From: CAZRCZ01 sp964598765
Lineage (GTDB): Bacteria; Sumerlaeota; Sumerlaeia; MVZB01; JAJFLK01
Assembly (NCBI GenBank): GCA_964598765.1
Contig: CAZRCZ010000003.1
Coordinates: 186,001-250,000, forward strand
Direction: 5' to 3'
DNA: 64,000 nucleotides
Shown here: positions 33,877-41,334 of the stretch, in pieces
Numbering within the stretch: the first letter of the stretch is position 1
Layout of the letters: the number at the start of each line of letters is the position of its first letter
Position numbers and translations under genes: made by a program
Notes under the pieces: generated by a model
The model's database searches: none
Seen by the model: only the letters and a program-made list of their open reading frames with translations
What the model was told of the DNA's origin: nothing

Positions 33877-35861
33877 GGAAGCATCGAAACACTTCTTTAT
33901 TTTCGGAGCGAAAGATTTTTTGCCCCAAAGGGGCTACGTTTCAAAACCCAAGGTTGCCGCAACGCGGCTACCTTGGGATGTCCAATTCCTCGCGTCCAAC
34001 CTCAACGAGGTTGCGGAAGCATGACGATTTATTGCGCAACCCACGTTGGGGTTGCGAGAAAAGTTTGATTTCCTTACCCAAGGTAGCCGCGTTGCGGCAA
34101 CCTTGGGCTTCGATGCGGGACGTCGTTGGCGTCCTCCCGCGATTTTTCGGCTTTCTCGAGAATCCATCCGGATGGATCGTTTGCATAATTTATTTCGGTT
34201 TGACGTTGCTTATCTCCGAGCAGAAGGCGGCGTGTCAACCGCCCAATTACAAATCTCTCACGCTGGACGTTCCCAAGGAACGCTCCGGCCTCTTTTGGGC
34301 CAAATTCAACGACGACCCGCTGACGGATTTGCTCGTCTCCGACGACTCCAATTTTTATATTTACTATCAGGAGCCGTCGGGGAGATTCAGCGCGAAGAGC
34401 ATGCAGGTCATTCCGATGGATTCGGGGGCGCTGTATGATCTGGTCGATTTGAATCATGACGGCATGACCGAATTGGTGGTCCTGAACGAATCGGGGGTCG
34501 TCGTTTTTTCCTACGACCCCGCCGCAAAGAAAATGGTCAAAAATCCCAAGCCGCTTTTGGAAGGACTACGCGGAATCAAGGTTCAACATCTGGCTCCCGC
34601 CGACTTCGTCATGGACATCAACAAGGACGGCCAGCCGGACATCGTTTATCCGATGGACGGAAGGTATTATCTTTTTTTTCAGGATCACGGCGTCTTCACG
34701 AAAAAAAATCAGATCACCACCAAGCCGATCCGCATCCGCGCCTCGATGGGGCGGGATGAATTGCGCGGCGAAATCGAAAATTCAATTACGATTCCGCGTC
34801 CGGCGTTCGTGGACCTCAACGGCGACGGTCGGCTCGACCTGCGCGCCACGACCGGCAACCGCGAGAGTTTCTATCTTCAATCCCCTGACGGCGTTATTCC
34901 GGAAAATCCGACCTACGAGGTGGACCTCGGCCGCTTCAAGGAGCAAGTTCCGAAGGAGACCGGAACGGTCAAGGTGGATCAGTTTCAATTCATTCCCGCC
35001 GACTTGGACGGGGACGGACGAGAAGATTACGTCATCGTTGCGGGGAATAAAATTTGGGTTTTCAAAGCGACGGCCCAAGGGGTGGATTTCAGCAAGCCCG
35101 ATCAAATTCTCAAAGTTTCCGCCGACCACATGGGAGTCGTGCTTTTGCCGCTGAACGACGACAAGCGTCCCGATCTGGTCGTCGTGAAGTATCAGCTTCC
35201 GAGTTTGGGTCGGATCGTCGCGGGTCTGGCCATCGGACTTCGGTTTGAGGTCGAATTCCTCGGCTACAACAACGTGCAAGAGACCGTTTTCTCCCGCAAG
35301 CCCGATTACCGCTCGATTATGGTTTTCAAGGTTCCGCCTCTGCTCAAACTTCTCGGCGAATTGGAGGACCTTCAGCGCCAAATCCGCGATCTTCAACGCC
35401 GGACCAAAACCGTCGCCGGGGGCGATTTCAACGGCGACGGAAAAAAAGACGTTGTCAAGTTGGAGAAGTCAACACTGGACGTTTATTTCAGCGTTGAGGG
35501 AGGCGCGAAACTCAAAACCGAATTTGAGGAGGAACAGGGGGATGCGAAGTTTTTCCGCGACACGCTTTTCGGCGAAAAACACCGAGACGTCACGCTCGAC
35601 ACGCTTCTTTCTTTTTTCTCCGACACCGTCAACGCCTTTCAAGAGGCCGCCGTCGCCGGACGCAAACCTTCTTTCCAAATTCCCGTGGGAGACGAAACGG
35701 CCAAGCGGTGTCAGCAAATCGTCTGCAAGGACTTGAACGGCGACAAAATGGACGACGTCGTTCTGTTCCTCGCGCCTCCCGAAGGAAAAGAGAACGAGGA
35801 CATCGAGACTCAAACGCTTCAGCTTTGGATTTCCGAATCCAAATCCGCGGTCAAAAATTGA
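33873..35861 (+). CDS. Second FG-GAP/VCBS repeat protein, 5' part occupied by palindromes
   Basis: The frame is open for 662 residues and contains DLVDLNHDGMTELVVLN, FVMDINKDGQPDIVYPMDG, FVDLNGDGRLDLRA, IPADLDGDGREDYVIVAG and GGDFNGDGKKDVVKL, VCBS-type calcium loops. A coiled stretch (ELEDLQRQIRDLQRRTK) interrupts the last third. The start is uncertain: ATG 33873 overlaps the upstream stop, but codons 15-80 are pure palindrome array E3. The hydrophobic segment SGWIVCIIYFGLTLLISEQ at about residue 105 looks like the native signal or anchor. ATG 34113, inside the array, is the nearest good start. So the repeat probably inserted just behind the original start. Confidence 0.8.
   Translation: MRKHRNTSLFSERKIFCPKGATFQNPRLPQRGYLGMSNSSRPTSTRLRKHDDLLRNPRWGCEKSLISLPKVAALRQPWASMRDVVGVLPRFFGFLENPSGWIVCIIYFGLTLLISEQKAACQPPNYKSLTLDVPKERSGLFWAKFNDDPLTDLLVSDDSNFYIYYQEPSGRFSAKSMQVIPMDSGALYDLVDLNHDGMTELVVLNESGVVVFSYDPAAKKMVKNPKPLLEGLRGIKVQHLAPADFVMDINKDGQPDIVYPMDGRYYLFFQDHGVFTKKNQITTKPIRIRASMGRDELRGEIENSITIPRPAFVDLNGDGRLDLRATTGNRESFYLQSPDGVIPENPTYEVDLGRFKEQVPKETGTVKVDQFQFIPADLDGDGREDYVIVAGNKIWVFKATAQGVDFSKPDQILKVSADHMGVVLLPLNDDKRPDLVVVKYQLPSLGRIVAGLAIGLRFEVEFLGYNNVQETVFSRKPDYRSIMVFKVPPLLKLLGELEDLQRQIRDLQRRTKTVAGGDFNGDGKKDVVKLEKSTLDVYFSVEGGAKLKTEFEEEQGDAKFFRDTLFGEKHRDVTLDTLLSFFSDTVNAFQEAAVAGRKPSFQIPVGDETAKRCQQIVCKDLNGDKMDDVVLFLAPPEGKENEDIETQTLQLWISESKSAVKN
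33921..34141. repeat. Composite palindrome array E3 inside the 5' end of a gene
   Basis: CCCC aaa GGGG, then CCCAAGGTTGCC...GGCTACCTTGGG, CAACC tcaacga GGTTG, GCAACCC...GGGGTTGC, CCCAAGGTAGCC...GGCAACCTTGGG and GGGACGTC gtt GGCGTCC. The second half mirrors the first. The array lies in the open 5' part of the second VCBS gene and leaves the frame intact. Confidence 0.85.
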
Positions 35862-35882
35862 CCTTGGAGCAAATCCGAAAGA

Positions 35883-36434
35883 TCAAAACAGAATTTCGTT
35901 TTCCGGGGCGTAATCGTGGAGAAACGATTCGATGCGTTGTTTGACCTGCTCGATCTGATCCTGCTCCATCGGGACGGAACGGATCTCGACCGTGTCGCCG
36001 GTGGCGGGATTTTCAAAGAGGATGATCTCGCGTCCGGCCTCGTCCTTGAGGTCCTGTTTCCATTTGAGACCGCCCCATTTCAGGAGCAGATGCGCGAGGA
36101 AATAAAGGTGCGCGTCCACGTCCTCGCGCTCCCGTTGGTCCCAGAGCGATTCAAAAAGCGCGCGGGCGGCGACGGCCTTTTCGCGGCGCGAAAGTTTCGG
36201 CGCGCGTTTCTCTTTTTTCTCGCGGCGCGTCAGCCAATAGGAATCGTAGGTTTCATTCTTGATGAATTGCCAGCAATCGGGGCAATAATCGCCTCGTTGC
36301 GGTCCGCCGTCCTTGATGAGAAGGCGGGTCGGGTGACGATCAAGGTCCTCGATCGGCGCGTTGCATTCGGCGCAGTGGGCGTGCGGACGCTCAATTGACA
36401 GAATTTGCTCTTTGTCTATCATGGATGTATTCAT
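35883..36434 (-). CDS. Zinc-ribbon protein of unknown function
   Basis: A 183-residue protein started at ATG 36434. The N-terminus bears a four-cysteine zinc ribbon: HAHCAECNAPIEDLD and GDYCPDCWQFIKNE, CxxC pairs about 29 residues apart. The middle is rich in Lys/Arg (LTRREKKEKRAPKLSRREKA) with helical character. The C-terminal half (WKQDLKDEAGREIILFENPA, EIRSVPMEQDQIEQ) is a compact alpha/beta domain. No named family recognised. It is convergent with the VCBS gene, only 22 bp apart, and is probably expressed from its own promoter. Confidence 0.7.
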   Translation of the reverse strand: MNTSMIDKEQILSIERPHAHCAECNAPIEDLDRHPTRLLIKDGGPQRGDYCPDCWQFIKNETYDSYWLTRREKKEKRAPKLSRREKAVAARALFESLWDQREREDVDAHLYFLAHLLLKWGGLKWKQDLKDEAGREIILFENPATGDTVEIRSVPMEQDQIEQVKQRIESFLHDYAPENEILF

Positions 36435-36563
36435 TGGGGAGGTCTGAGAAGCTACGGTCACAGCGGTAAACTACTGGAATGAGATGGCGAGGCGGGCCGA
36501 CGGGAGAAACGAATGGTCGTAAAGATCGGCGATCTCGCCCGAACTGGTCGCAACTATAATCGG

Positions 36564-37643
36564 ATGTCCGCGCGATTGCAAGTTGTTTGCTTCGTTTTGG
36601 TTGCGATTCTCCGCGCCTTGCCGTGCCTTGCGGCGGAAAATGAATCGGGGAAAATTGAAACGGCGGAACAAGAGGCGATTTTCCTCTGGATCGCGGGAGA
36701 TTTCGAGCGAGCGATCGTCGCTCAAGAAAATCTTTTTCGCCTATTTCCGAACGAGCAACGCGGCAAGGCGGCTTTTTTCCACATCGCCAATTTCCTAGAA
36801 AACAAAGCGGCGGCGGAAGCGCAGGATGAGAAGGAACTGCGCGCCTTGCTGGAGAGGGCGCGGGGCTATTATCGCAAATCGGCGGAGGTTTCGGGACAAG
36901 GCGAAGTGGCCCGAGCGCGATCCCGCGATGGAATCAAGCGCGTTGAGAGCAAATTGACCGATTTGGACAAAATCGGGCGGGGGGAGATGGATTTCCGCAT
37001 TGCTTCGGAGAAATTGAGCGACTTCGAGGCGAGCCGCGTCGCGTTCGTTTGCTTAAAGAATCAACTCCGCGAGGGATCGGATCTGAATCACGAACTTTAT
37101 TTTCTGATGCTCGTTCACCTGAACGATTACATGGACAGCATGGCGGCGCGGTTGACCGAAGGTTACCAAAAACTGCGTGGGTCGCGTCCCGAACTTTTCG
37201 AAACATGTTATCAGAAATACTCGCGGCTATTGTCCGAGGGTGTCGGGGACGCGATTCCGCTTGCCGAATCCGCCGTCGCGTCGTTTCCGCGCTCGGAGCA
37301 TCTCTTGGAGTACCACCTTTATTTCGGCGAGGCGCGAAAATACGGCGCGCTTTGGCACATCGCTCGGCGGGATTGGCTGGCGGCGCGAGGCGACGCCTTT
37401 CCCGATCAGGAATTGCCCGCGATCATCGGGGATTTGAAGAAATCCTTGGACGAAAATCGGACGATTCTGAAATTGGCCGATCTTCAAGCCATGTCATTGT
37501 ATCCGCGCTTATGGTCGTTTGAACCGGTGATCATGAAATACCATGTTCTCCAAAGACACACGGAATTGGCGCGCCAGCGAATCGCCGAATTGCAGAGTTT
37601 GCTCAAACCCTACGAAATTGCCGAACGCGCCGTGAAGAATTGA
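36564..37643 (+). CDS. Secreted helical-repeat (TPR-like) protein
   Basis: A 359-residue exported protein from ATG 36564, with a signal peptide (LQVVCFVLVAILRALPCLAA). The mature N-terminus has a TPR-like helix pair: EAIFLWIAGDFERAIVAQEN and AFFHIANFLENKAAAEAQDE. Further alpha-helical stretches (LDKIGRGEMDFRIASEKLSD, AESAVASFPRSEHLLEYHLY) make up the rest, with no enzymatic motifs. Likely a periplasmic protein involved in binding or assembly. The 3' neighbour is a repeat-rich region. Confidence 0.7.
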   Translation: MSARLQVVCFVLVAILRALPCLAAENESGKIETAEQEAIFLWIAGDFERAIVAQENLFRLFPNEQRGKAAFFHIANFLENKAAAEAQDEKELRALLERARGYYRKSAEVSGQGEVARARSRDGIKRVESKLTDLDKIGRGEMDFRIASEKLSDFEASRVAFVCLKNQLREGSDLNHELYFLMLVHLNDYMDSMAARLTEGYQKLRGSRPELFETCYQKYSRLLSEGVGDAIPLAESAVASFPRSEHLLEYHLYFGEARKYGALWHIARRDWLAARGDAFPDQELPAIIGDLKKSLDENRTILKLADLQAMSLYPRLWSFEPVIMKYHVLQRHTELARQRIAELQSLLKPYEIAERAVKN

Positions 37644-38056
37644 TTCCGCTTATCGGAACTGGAAAACTTAAACCGGCGTTGTCGCCGCGCGAGGACGAGG
37701 ATAAAATGGGGATGGCGGGAAGGGGATTCCCTTGGAGACCCTTGGGGGCGCTTATTGAACCTTAAGATGGAAGATTCACCACGGAGACAGAGAGGCACAG
37801 AGAAGATATTTGCCCGCGAAGGACGCGAAAGACACGAATCAGGAAAATCAATCTCACGCGGAGGCGCGGAGAACGCGGGGATCTTTTGGACAGGATGAGC
37901 AAGATTTACAGGATGAAAAATTGACCGTTGGTATTTCAGGGTGGGAGGCGCCGTTCTCAACAGCGGTGGCTCGAAAGTAATCTTCAATCGCGAATTTGAA
38001 TTAGGAATGAAGTTAAGGTCCCAATTTGCCCCCATCCGAGTAGGAAAGCCGGGATG
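37644..38056. other. Intergenic region with GCGGAGAACGC-type phrase repeats
   Basis: About 413 bp. From 37779 on it is packed with short phrase repeats (ACCACGGAGACAGAGAGG, CGAAGGACGCGAAAGACACG, GCGCGGAGAACGCGGGG). The 88-bp stretch 37864-37951 recurs at 38821-38900. No gene or RNA is recognised. Confidence 0.65.
37864..37951. repeat. Direct repeat copy A flanking the PIN module
   Basis: Begins GCGCGGAGAACGCGGGGA and ends GTGGGAGGCGC. It matches copy B (38821-38900) in order and sequence across its length apart from about 9 nt of insertion. The two copies are in direct orientation and bracket the PIN-domain module. Confidence 0.8.
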
Positions 38057-38461
38057 TTACCGAGGACGCAACAATTTCACGGAGGGAAAGAATTGCCGCA
38101 ACCTTTCCAAATCGGAGTGATCGGTGGTGTAAACCACGGCCCCTAGCTCAGCGGCGAGCGCCATCACGATGGCGTCAACCGCGCTTGGAGGATGTTTTCC
38201 GCACCGGGATCGCGCCCTTCCCGCCTTTTTCGCGCAGTCCAAGGTCAAGCATTCCGCCACTTCAATTGCCTTCAGAATGGTCCCGCCGAAGGGAGCGTTC
38301 TCATGCCACCACTCGACGAAAGCGGCGACCGGAACTGTAATTTCCCGATCGCCATCGGTCAACGCTTTCCAGAGGATTCTCGCCTTGTGCGGACCCTTCT
38401 CAAGCTGAATCAAGGCTCCCGCATCAAGCACGATTGGTTCAGGCGCGCGTTTTTTTGCCAT
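38057..38461 (-). CDS. PIN-domain ribonuclease (VapC-like toxin)
   Basis: A 134-residue PIN-domain protein of normal VapC length. The acidic catalytic residues are in place: Asp in IVLDAGALIQLEKG, Glu in FVEWWHENAPFGG, Asp in SAVDAIVMALAAELG and Asp in YTTDHSDLERLRQFF. VapC toxins cleave tRNA or other RNA using Mg2+. The gene overlaps the upstream partner by 23 bp, the tight overlap usual for toxin-antitoxin pairs. The pair lies between two direct repeat copies and has a neighbouring MITE-like element, features of a movable module. Confidence 0.88.
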   Translation of the reverse strand: MAKKRAPEPIVLDAGALIQLEKGPHKARILWKALTDGDREITVPVAAFVEWWHENAPFGGTILKAIEVAECLTLDCAKKAGRARSRCGKHPPSAVDAIVMALAAELGAVVYTTDHSDLERLRQFFPSVKLLRPR

Positions 38462-38819
38462 TCATCACCGACTTTATCCGCTTGATGGCCCAGTTCATCT
38501 CCTTATCCGTCGGCGGTTTGTCCTTAAACAGCATCTCGTTGATCTCGCGGCGAGCGGTCCTGATCTCCTCCGCCGCCTTTTCCCGCGCATTCTCCAGCGA
38601 GGCATCCTTCGACTGACCGAATCCATCCACGGCGATCTCGCCCGTCATCGAGGTCAGTTCGCACTTCCATCCGTGGCGGATCTGGGAGTAGTCGGCTTGG
38701 AAGCTTTTGCCGATAATTTGAAGATTTTTCTCCGGCATTTGAAGAGCGGCTTTCTTGCTTGGATGATCCAAGTTCAGATTGATTTTACTCGGTCTTTCCG
38801 CCGACCGCAACAACTCCAT
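38439..38819 (-). CDS. Partner of the PIN toxin; unusual putative antitoxin
   Basis: A 126-residue protein from ATG 38819, directly upstream of and overlapping the PIN gene. It does not look like the usual VapB AbrB or ribbon-helix-helix antitoxins. The region GWKCELTSMTGEIAVDGFGQ followed by SKDASLENAREKAAEEI recalls the alpha-beta-beta-beta-alpha double-stranded RNA-binding fold (SK..A...A...A in the last helix), but the match is weak. The C-terminus (EMNWAIKRIKSVMNGKKTRA) is a basic helix. The start codon is 1 bp from repeat copy B, so its promoter must lie in the repeat. Position makes an antitoxin role likely; the domain assignment is tentative. Confidence 0.6.
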   Translation of the reverse strand: MELLRSAERPSKINLNLDHPSKKAALQMPEKNLQIIGKSFQADYSQIRHGWKCELTSMTGEIAVDGFGQSKDASLENAREKAAEEIRTARREINEMLFKDKPPTDKEMNWAIKRIKSVMNGKKTRA

Positions 38820-38820
38820 G

Positions 38821-38900
38821 GCGCGGAGAACGCGGGGAATTTTTAACAGGGATGGACAGGATGAAAAATTAGCTGTTGGGATTTCAGTGTGGGAGGCGCG
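38821..38900. repeat. Direct repeat copy B flanking the PIN module
   Basis: Matches copy A (37864-37951), starting GCGCGGAGAACGCGGGGA and ending GTGGGAGGCGC. It begins immediately upstream of the antitoxin-like gene's start codon. Confidence 0.8.
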
Positions 38901-38936
38901 GACCTCAGCGGCGAGATAGGGTGAAGAAAATACTCT

Positions 38937-39086
38937 TAGAGCGTGTCCAATAAGTCCTTTCAATCGTGCCTACGGCACTTGTTTTCCCTAGCGGGCAACC
39001 GCTATCCCAGCCTTGAAAGGCTGGGCTATTTTCAGACTGTCCCTAGCGGGACGCAACGTAAAGAGCACTGTTGGGACACGCTCTTA
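38937..39086. mobile_element. MITE-like element with AGAGCGTGTCC terminal inverted repeats
   Basis: About 150 bp. The left end AGAGCGTGTCC (38937-38949) and right end GGACACGCTCT (39074-39084) form an 11-bp perfect terminal inverted repeat. Inside are palindromes GTGCC tac GGCAC (38966-38978), CCCAGCC ttgaaa GGCTGGG (39006-39025) and CCCTAGCGGG (39041-39050). It has no coding capacity. It resembles non-autonomous transposon derivatives; no target-site duplication is obvious. Confidence 0.7.
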
Positions 39087-39111
39087 GGCTCGCGATTCGG
39101 TTGCGGGGAAA

Positions 39112-39606
39112 TCATCGCGCGGAGTTGCGGATCGCAGAGATGATGTCCTTGGAATTGTTTTCCTTGGGCGCGCCGGCGATGGCGACGCGGATGCCGAGTT
39201 CGTCGGCGATGGCGCGTTCAGGGACGGTTTGCTCCGTGTAGTCGGTTCCCTTGGCGTGAACGGCGGGGCGGAATTCGCGCAAGAGGCGCTCGCAGTTCGG
39301 CTCGTCGAAGATCACGACGGCGTCCACGGCTCCCATTCCGGCGACCAGCTCGGCGCGTTCGCGCTCCGGCACGATCGGGCGTCCGGGACCTTTGATCGCG
39401 CGCTCGGAGGCGTCGGAGTTGATGCCGACGAGCAGGGCGTCGCCCAGCTCGCGCGCCGATTCCAGATAGGAGACGTGTCCGCCATGAAGCAGATCGAAAC
39501 AACCGTTGGCGAGGACCAATTTTTTTTCCTCGCGCCGACATCGCCCGGCGAATTGACGCGCGGAGTTCCAGTCGAGAATTTTGTTTTGGGGAGAAATGAG
39601 GGGCAT
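39112..39606 (-). CDS. Heptose-1-phosphate adenylyltransferase (RfaE2/HldE C-terminal type)
   Basis: A 164-residue nucleotidyltransferase from ATG 39606 (39636 also possible). The cytidylyltransferase-like active site is clear: LVLANGCFDLLHGGHVSYLE, with the HGGH motif, then LGDALLVGINSDASERAIKG and the C-terminal ENNSKDIISAIR, analogous to the STT motif. It is the stand-alone form of the HldE C-terminal domain, which makes ADP-D-glycero-beta-D-manno-heptose from the heptose-1-phosphate and ATP for LPS inner core. Length suits the family. No kinase or other core genes are adjacent. The presence of this enzyme supports a Gram-negative LPS-bearing cell. Confidence 0.9.
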   Translation of the reverse strand: MPLISPQNKILDWNSARQFAGRCRREEKKLVLANGCFDLLHGGHVSYLESARELGDALLVGINSDASERAIKGPGRPIVPERERAELVAGMGAVDAVVIFDEPNCERLLREFRPAVHAKGTDYTEQTVPERAIADELGIRVAIAGAPKENNSKDIISAIRNSAR

Positions 39607-39691
39607 GGCGAGGGTCGTATAAGAATTCGTGTTCAAAATCGCCCCTATACGTTAAAGTAGTTCGCGCCCCGATGCAAGGAGCGGGCGAAAC

Positions 39692-40807
39692 ATGAACGGT
39701 TTGGGCGCCTTTCGCGGGCGGAAAGTTCTGGCGGCGATGAGCGGCGGAGTGGATTCGGCGCTGGCGGCGGTGCTATTGCGCCGAGCCGGAGCCGAGGTCA
39801 TCGGCGTCCACATGCGCGTTTGGCATTACAACGATTGCTCCGACGATCTGAACGCCAAGATCGGAAGCTGTTGCGCGCCCGCCGACGCCGACGACGCGAG
39901 GCGCGTCGCCGAGCAGTTCGATTTTCCTTTCTACGCAATTGATTTTCAGACCGATTTCCGGCGCGCCGTGATTGATCCCTTCATTAAGGAGTATCTGAAC
40001 GGGCGGACGCCGAATCCGTGCGTCCATTGCAATTCGCAGTTGAAGCTGGGGGTTTTGCTCCACAAGGCCAAGGCTTACGGAGCCGAGGCCGTCGCAACGG
40101 GACACTACGCGCGAACGCGGCGGAATCCGGGCGGTCGCGCCGAACTGCTTCGCGCCGCCGATTTGGAGAAGGACCAGAGTTATTACCTTTTTGAACTCGC
40201 GCAGGCGCAGTTGCGCCACTTGGTCATGCCGCTGGGGGAAATGACCAAGACGCGGACGCGCGCCTTGGCGCGGGAGATGGGTCTGCACGTCGCCGACAAG
40301 CCCGACTCGCAGGAGATTTGTTTTGTCACCGACAACGACTACCGCCGATTCTTGCGCGAGGAGGCGAACCTAAGCGACCGCGATTTGGAAGGGGCGATTG
40401 TGGACACGCGGGGCAATGTTCTGGGACGCCACGAGGGGATTCACAATTTCACCATCGGCCAGCGGCGCGGATTGCGCGTTTCGGGCGAGCGACCGCTTTA
40501 CGTCGTCGCGCTCGAACCGGAGACCAAGACCGTCGTCGTCGGGGAGGATTCCGAAACGCTTTCATCGGGTCTGACGGCGCGCGGATGGAATTGGGTGGGC
40601 ATGGAGCCGACCGACGCGCCGGTCCGCGCGCGGGTGAAAATCCGCCATCGCCACGATCCCGTGCCGGCGACATTTCAGGTTTCAGCGTCCGGCTCCGCTC
40701 GCATTGACTTCGACGAACCCCAACGCGCCGTTACGCCGGGTCAGGCGGTCGTTTGCTACGATCTTGATTCGGCGCAAGGCGTGTTGGGAGGGGGATGGAT
40801 AAACTGA
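39692..40807 (+). CDS. mnmA: tRNA-specific 2-thiouridylase
   Basis: A 371-residue enzyme that puts sulfur on the wobble uridine (s2U34) of Lys, Glu and Gln tRNAs. The PP-loop is AAMSGGVDSALAAVLLRRAG. The two catalytic cysteines are in PNPCVHCNSQLKLG and QEICFVTDNDYRRF. IHNFTIGQRRGLRVSGERP and VEDSET-like strands fill the middle, and the C-terminal beta domain ends DFDEPQRAVTPGQAVVCYD and GGGWIN. The last ~47 codons are duplicated 990 bp downstream at the end of a separate ORF (41335-41793). No sulfur-relay genes are nearby. Confidence 0.97.
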   Translation: MNGLGAFRGRKVLAAMSGGVDSALAAVLLRRAGAEVIGVHMRVWHYNDCSDDLNAKIGSCCAPADADDARRVAEQFDFPFYAIDFQTDFRRAVIDPFIKEYLNGRTPNPCVHCNSQLKLGVLLHKAKAYGAEAVATGHYARTRRNPGGRAELLRAADLEKDQSYYLFELAQAQLRHLVMPLGEMTKTRTRALAREMGLHVADKPDSQEICFVTDNDYRRFLREEANLSDRDLEGAIVDTRGNVLGRHEGIHNFTIGQRRGLRVSGERPLYVVALEPETKTVVVGEDSETLSSGLTARGWNWVGMEPTDAPVRARVKIRHRHDPVPATFQVSASGSARIDFDEPQRAVTPGQAVVCYDLDSAQGVLGGGWIN

Positions 40808-40817
40808 CTCTCTTCTT

Positions 40818-40891
40818 TCGGCGTGGGTATCATGCCCGTGGGCGCGGAGCGATGAAATTTCCGCGTGGCTACGGGCTGAGGACCCACGCCG
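40818..40891. repeat. GCGTGGG palindromic repeat after mnmA
   Basis: Left CGGCGTGGGTATCATGCCC (40818-40836) and right GGGCTGAGGACCCACGCCG (40873-40891) form a mosaic inverted repeat with smaller internal palindromes. It starts about 10 bp after the mnmA stop and may act in 3'-end formation. Confidence 0.65.
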
Positions 40892-40934
40892 CGTCTTTGG
40901 GGAAAGCAAGAGACATGACCGCGATTTTCCCTCC

Positions 40935-41198
40935 TTACTTATGGTAAAGCCTCATGCTTCCCTTCGGAGTGATTCTCACCGCCGCGCCCAAGTAAAGACG
41001 GGTTTCCCGACGCGAGAAGGTTTGGGTCTGATGGTAGCCTCCCCAACCTCCCAGATTGGCGGGACCTTCGAGTATGGGCCGTCCGTATTGGTCGTAGCGG
41101 TGATGTTGCCGCGCGTTGACCGGTTGAGGAATCAACGTGAACGCGACGGCCAAAAGGATGCACAAGAGAACGAAAGAATTGTGAATTCGCTTTTTCAT
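40935..41198 (-). CDS. Small secreted protein of unknown function
   Basis: An 87-residue protein with a textbook signal peptide (IHNSFVLLCILLAVAFTLIP after a KKR start, cleavage near VNA-RQ) and a very strong ribosome-binding site AAAGGAGG about 10 nt before the ATG. The mature part is about 58 residues, with YDQYGRPILEGPANLGGWGG and ending LYLGAAVRITPKGSMRLYHK. I do not recognise a family. The signal peptide and the ribosome-binding site make it a real gene. It is divergent from the chimeric ORF at 41335. Confidence 0.75.
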   Translation of the reverse strand: MKKRIHNSFVLLCILLAVAFTLIPQPVNARQHHRYDQYGRPILEGPANLGGWGGYHQTQTFSRRETRLYLGAAVRITPKGSMRLYHK

Positions 41199-41334
41199 GA
41201 CGAATCAACCTCCTTTCGGACGATGCATGGGGAACCGTATCTTGTCCCCGCTTATATTCTAACCCCGTCGCCCCCCGTCGCGCCAGATGTCGTCTTGCTC
41301 TTTTGTCGCCCGACCCTCATAATCCTCGAAATCC

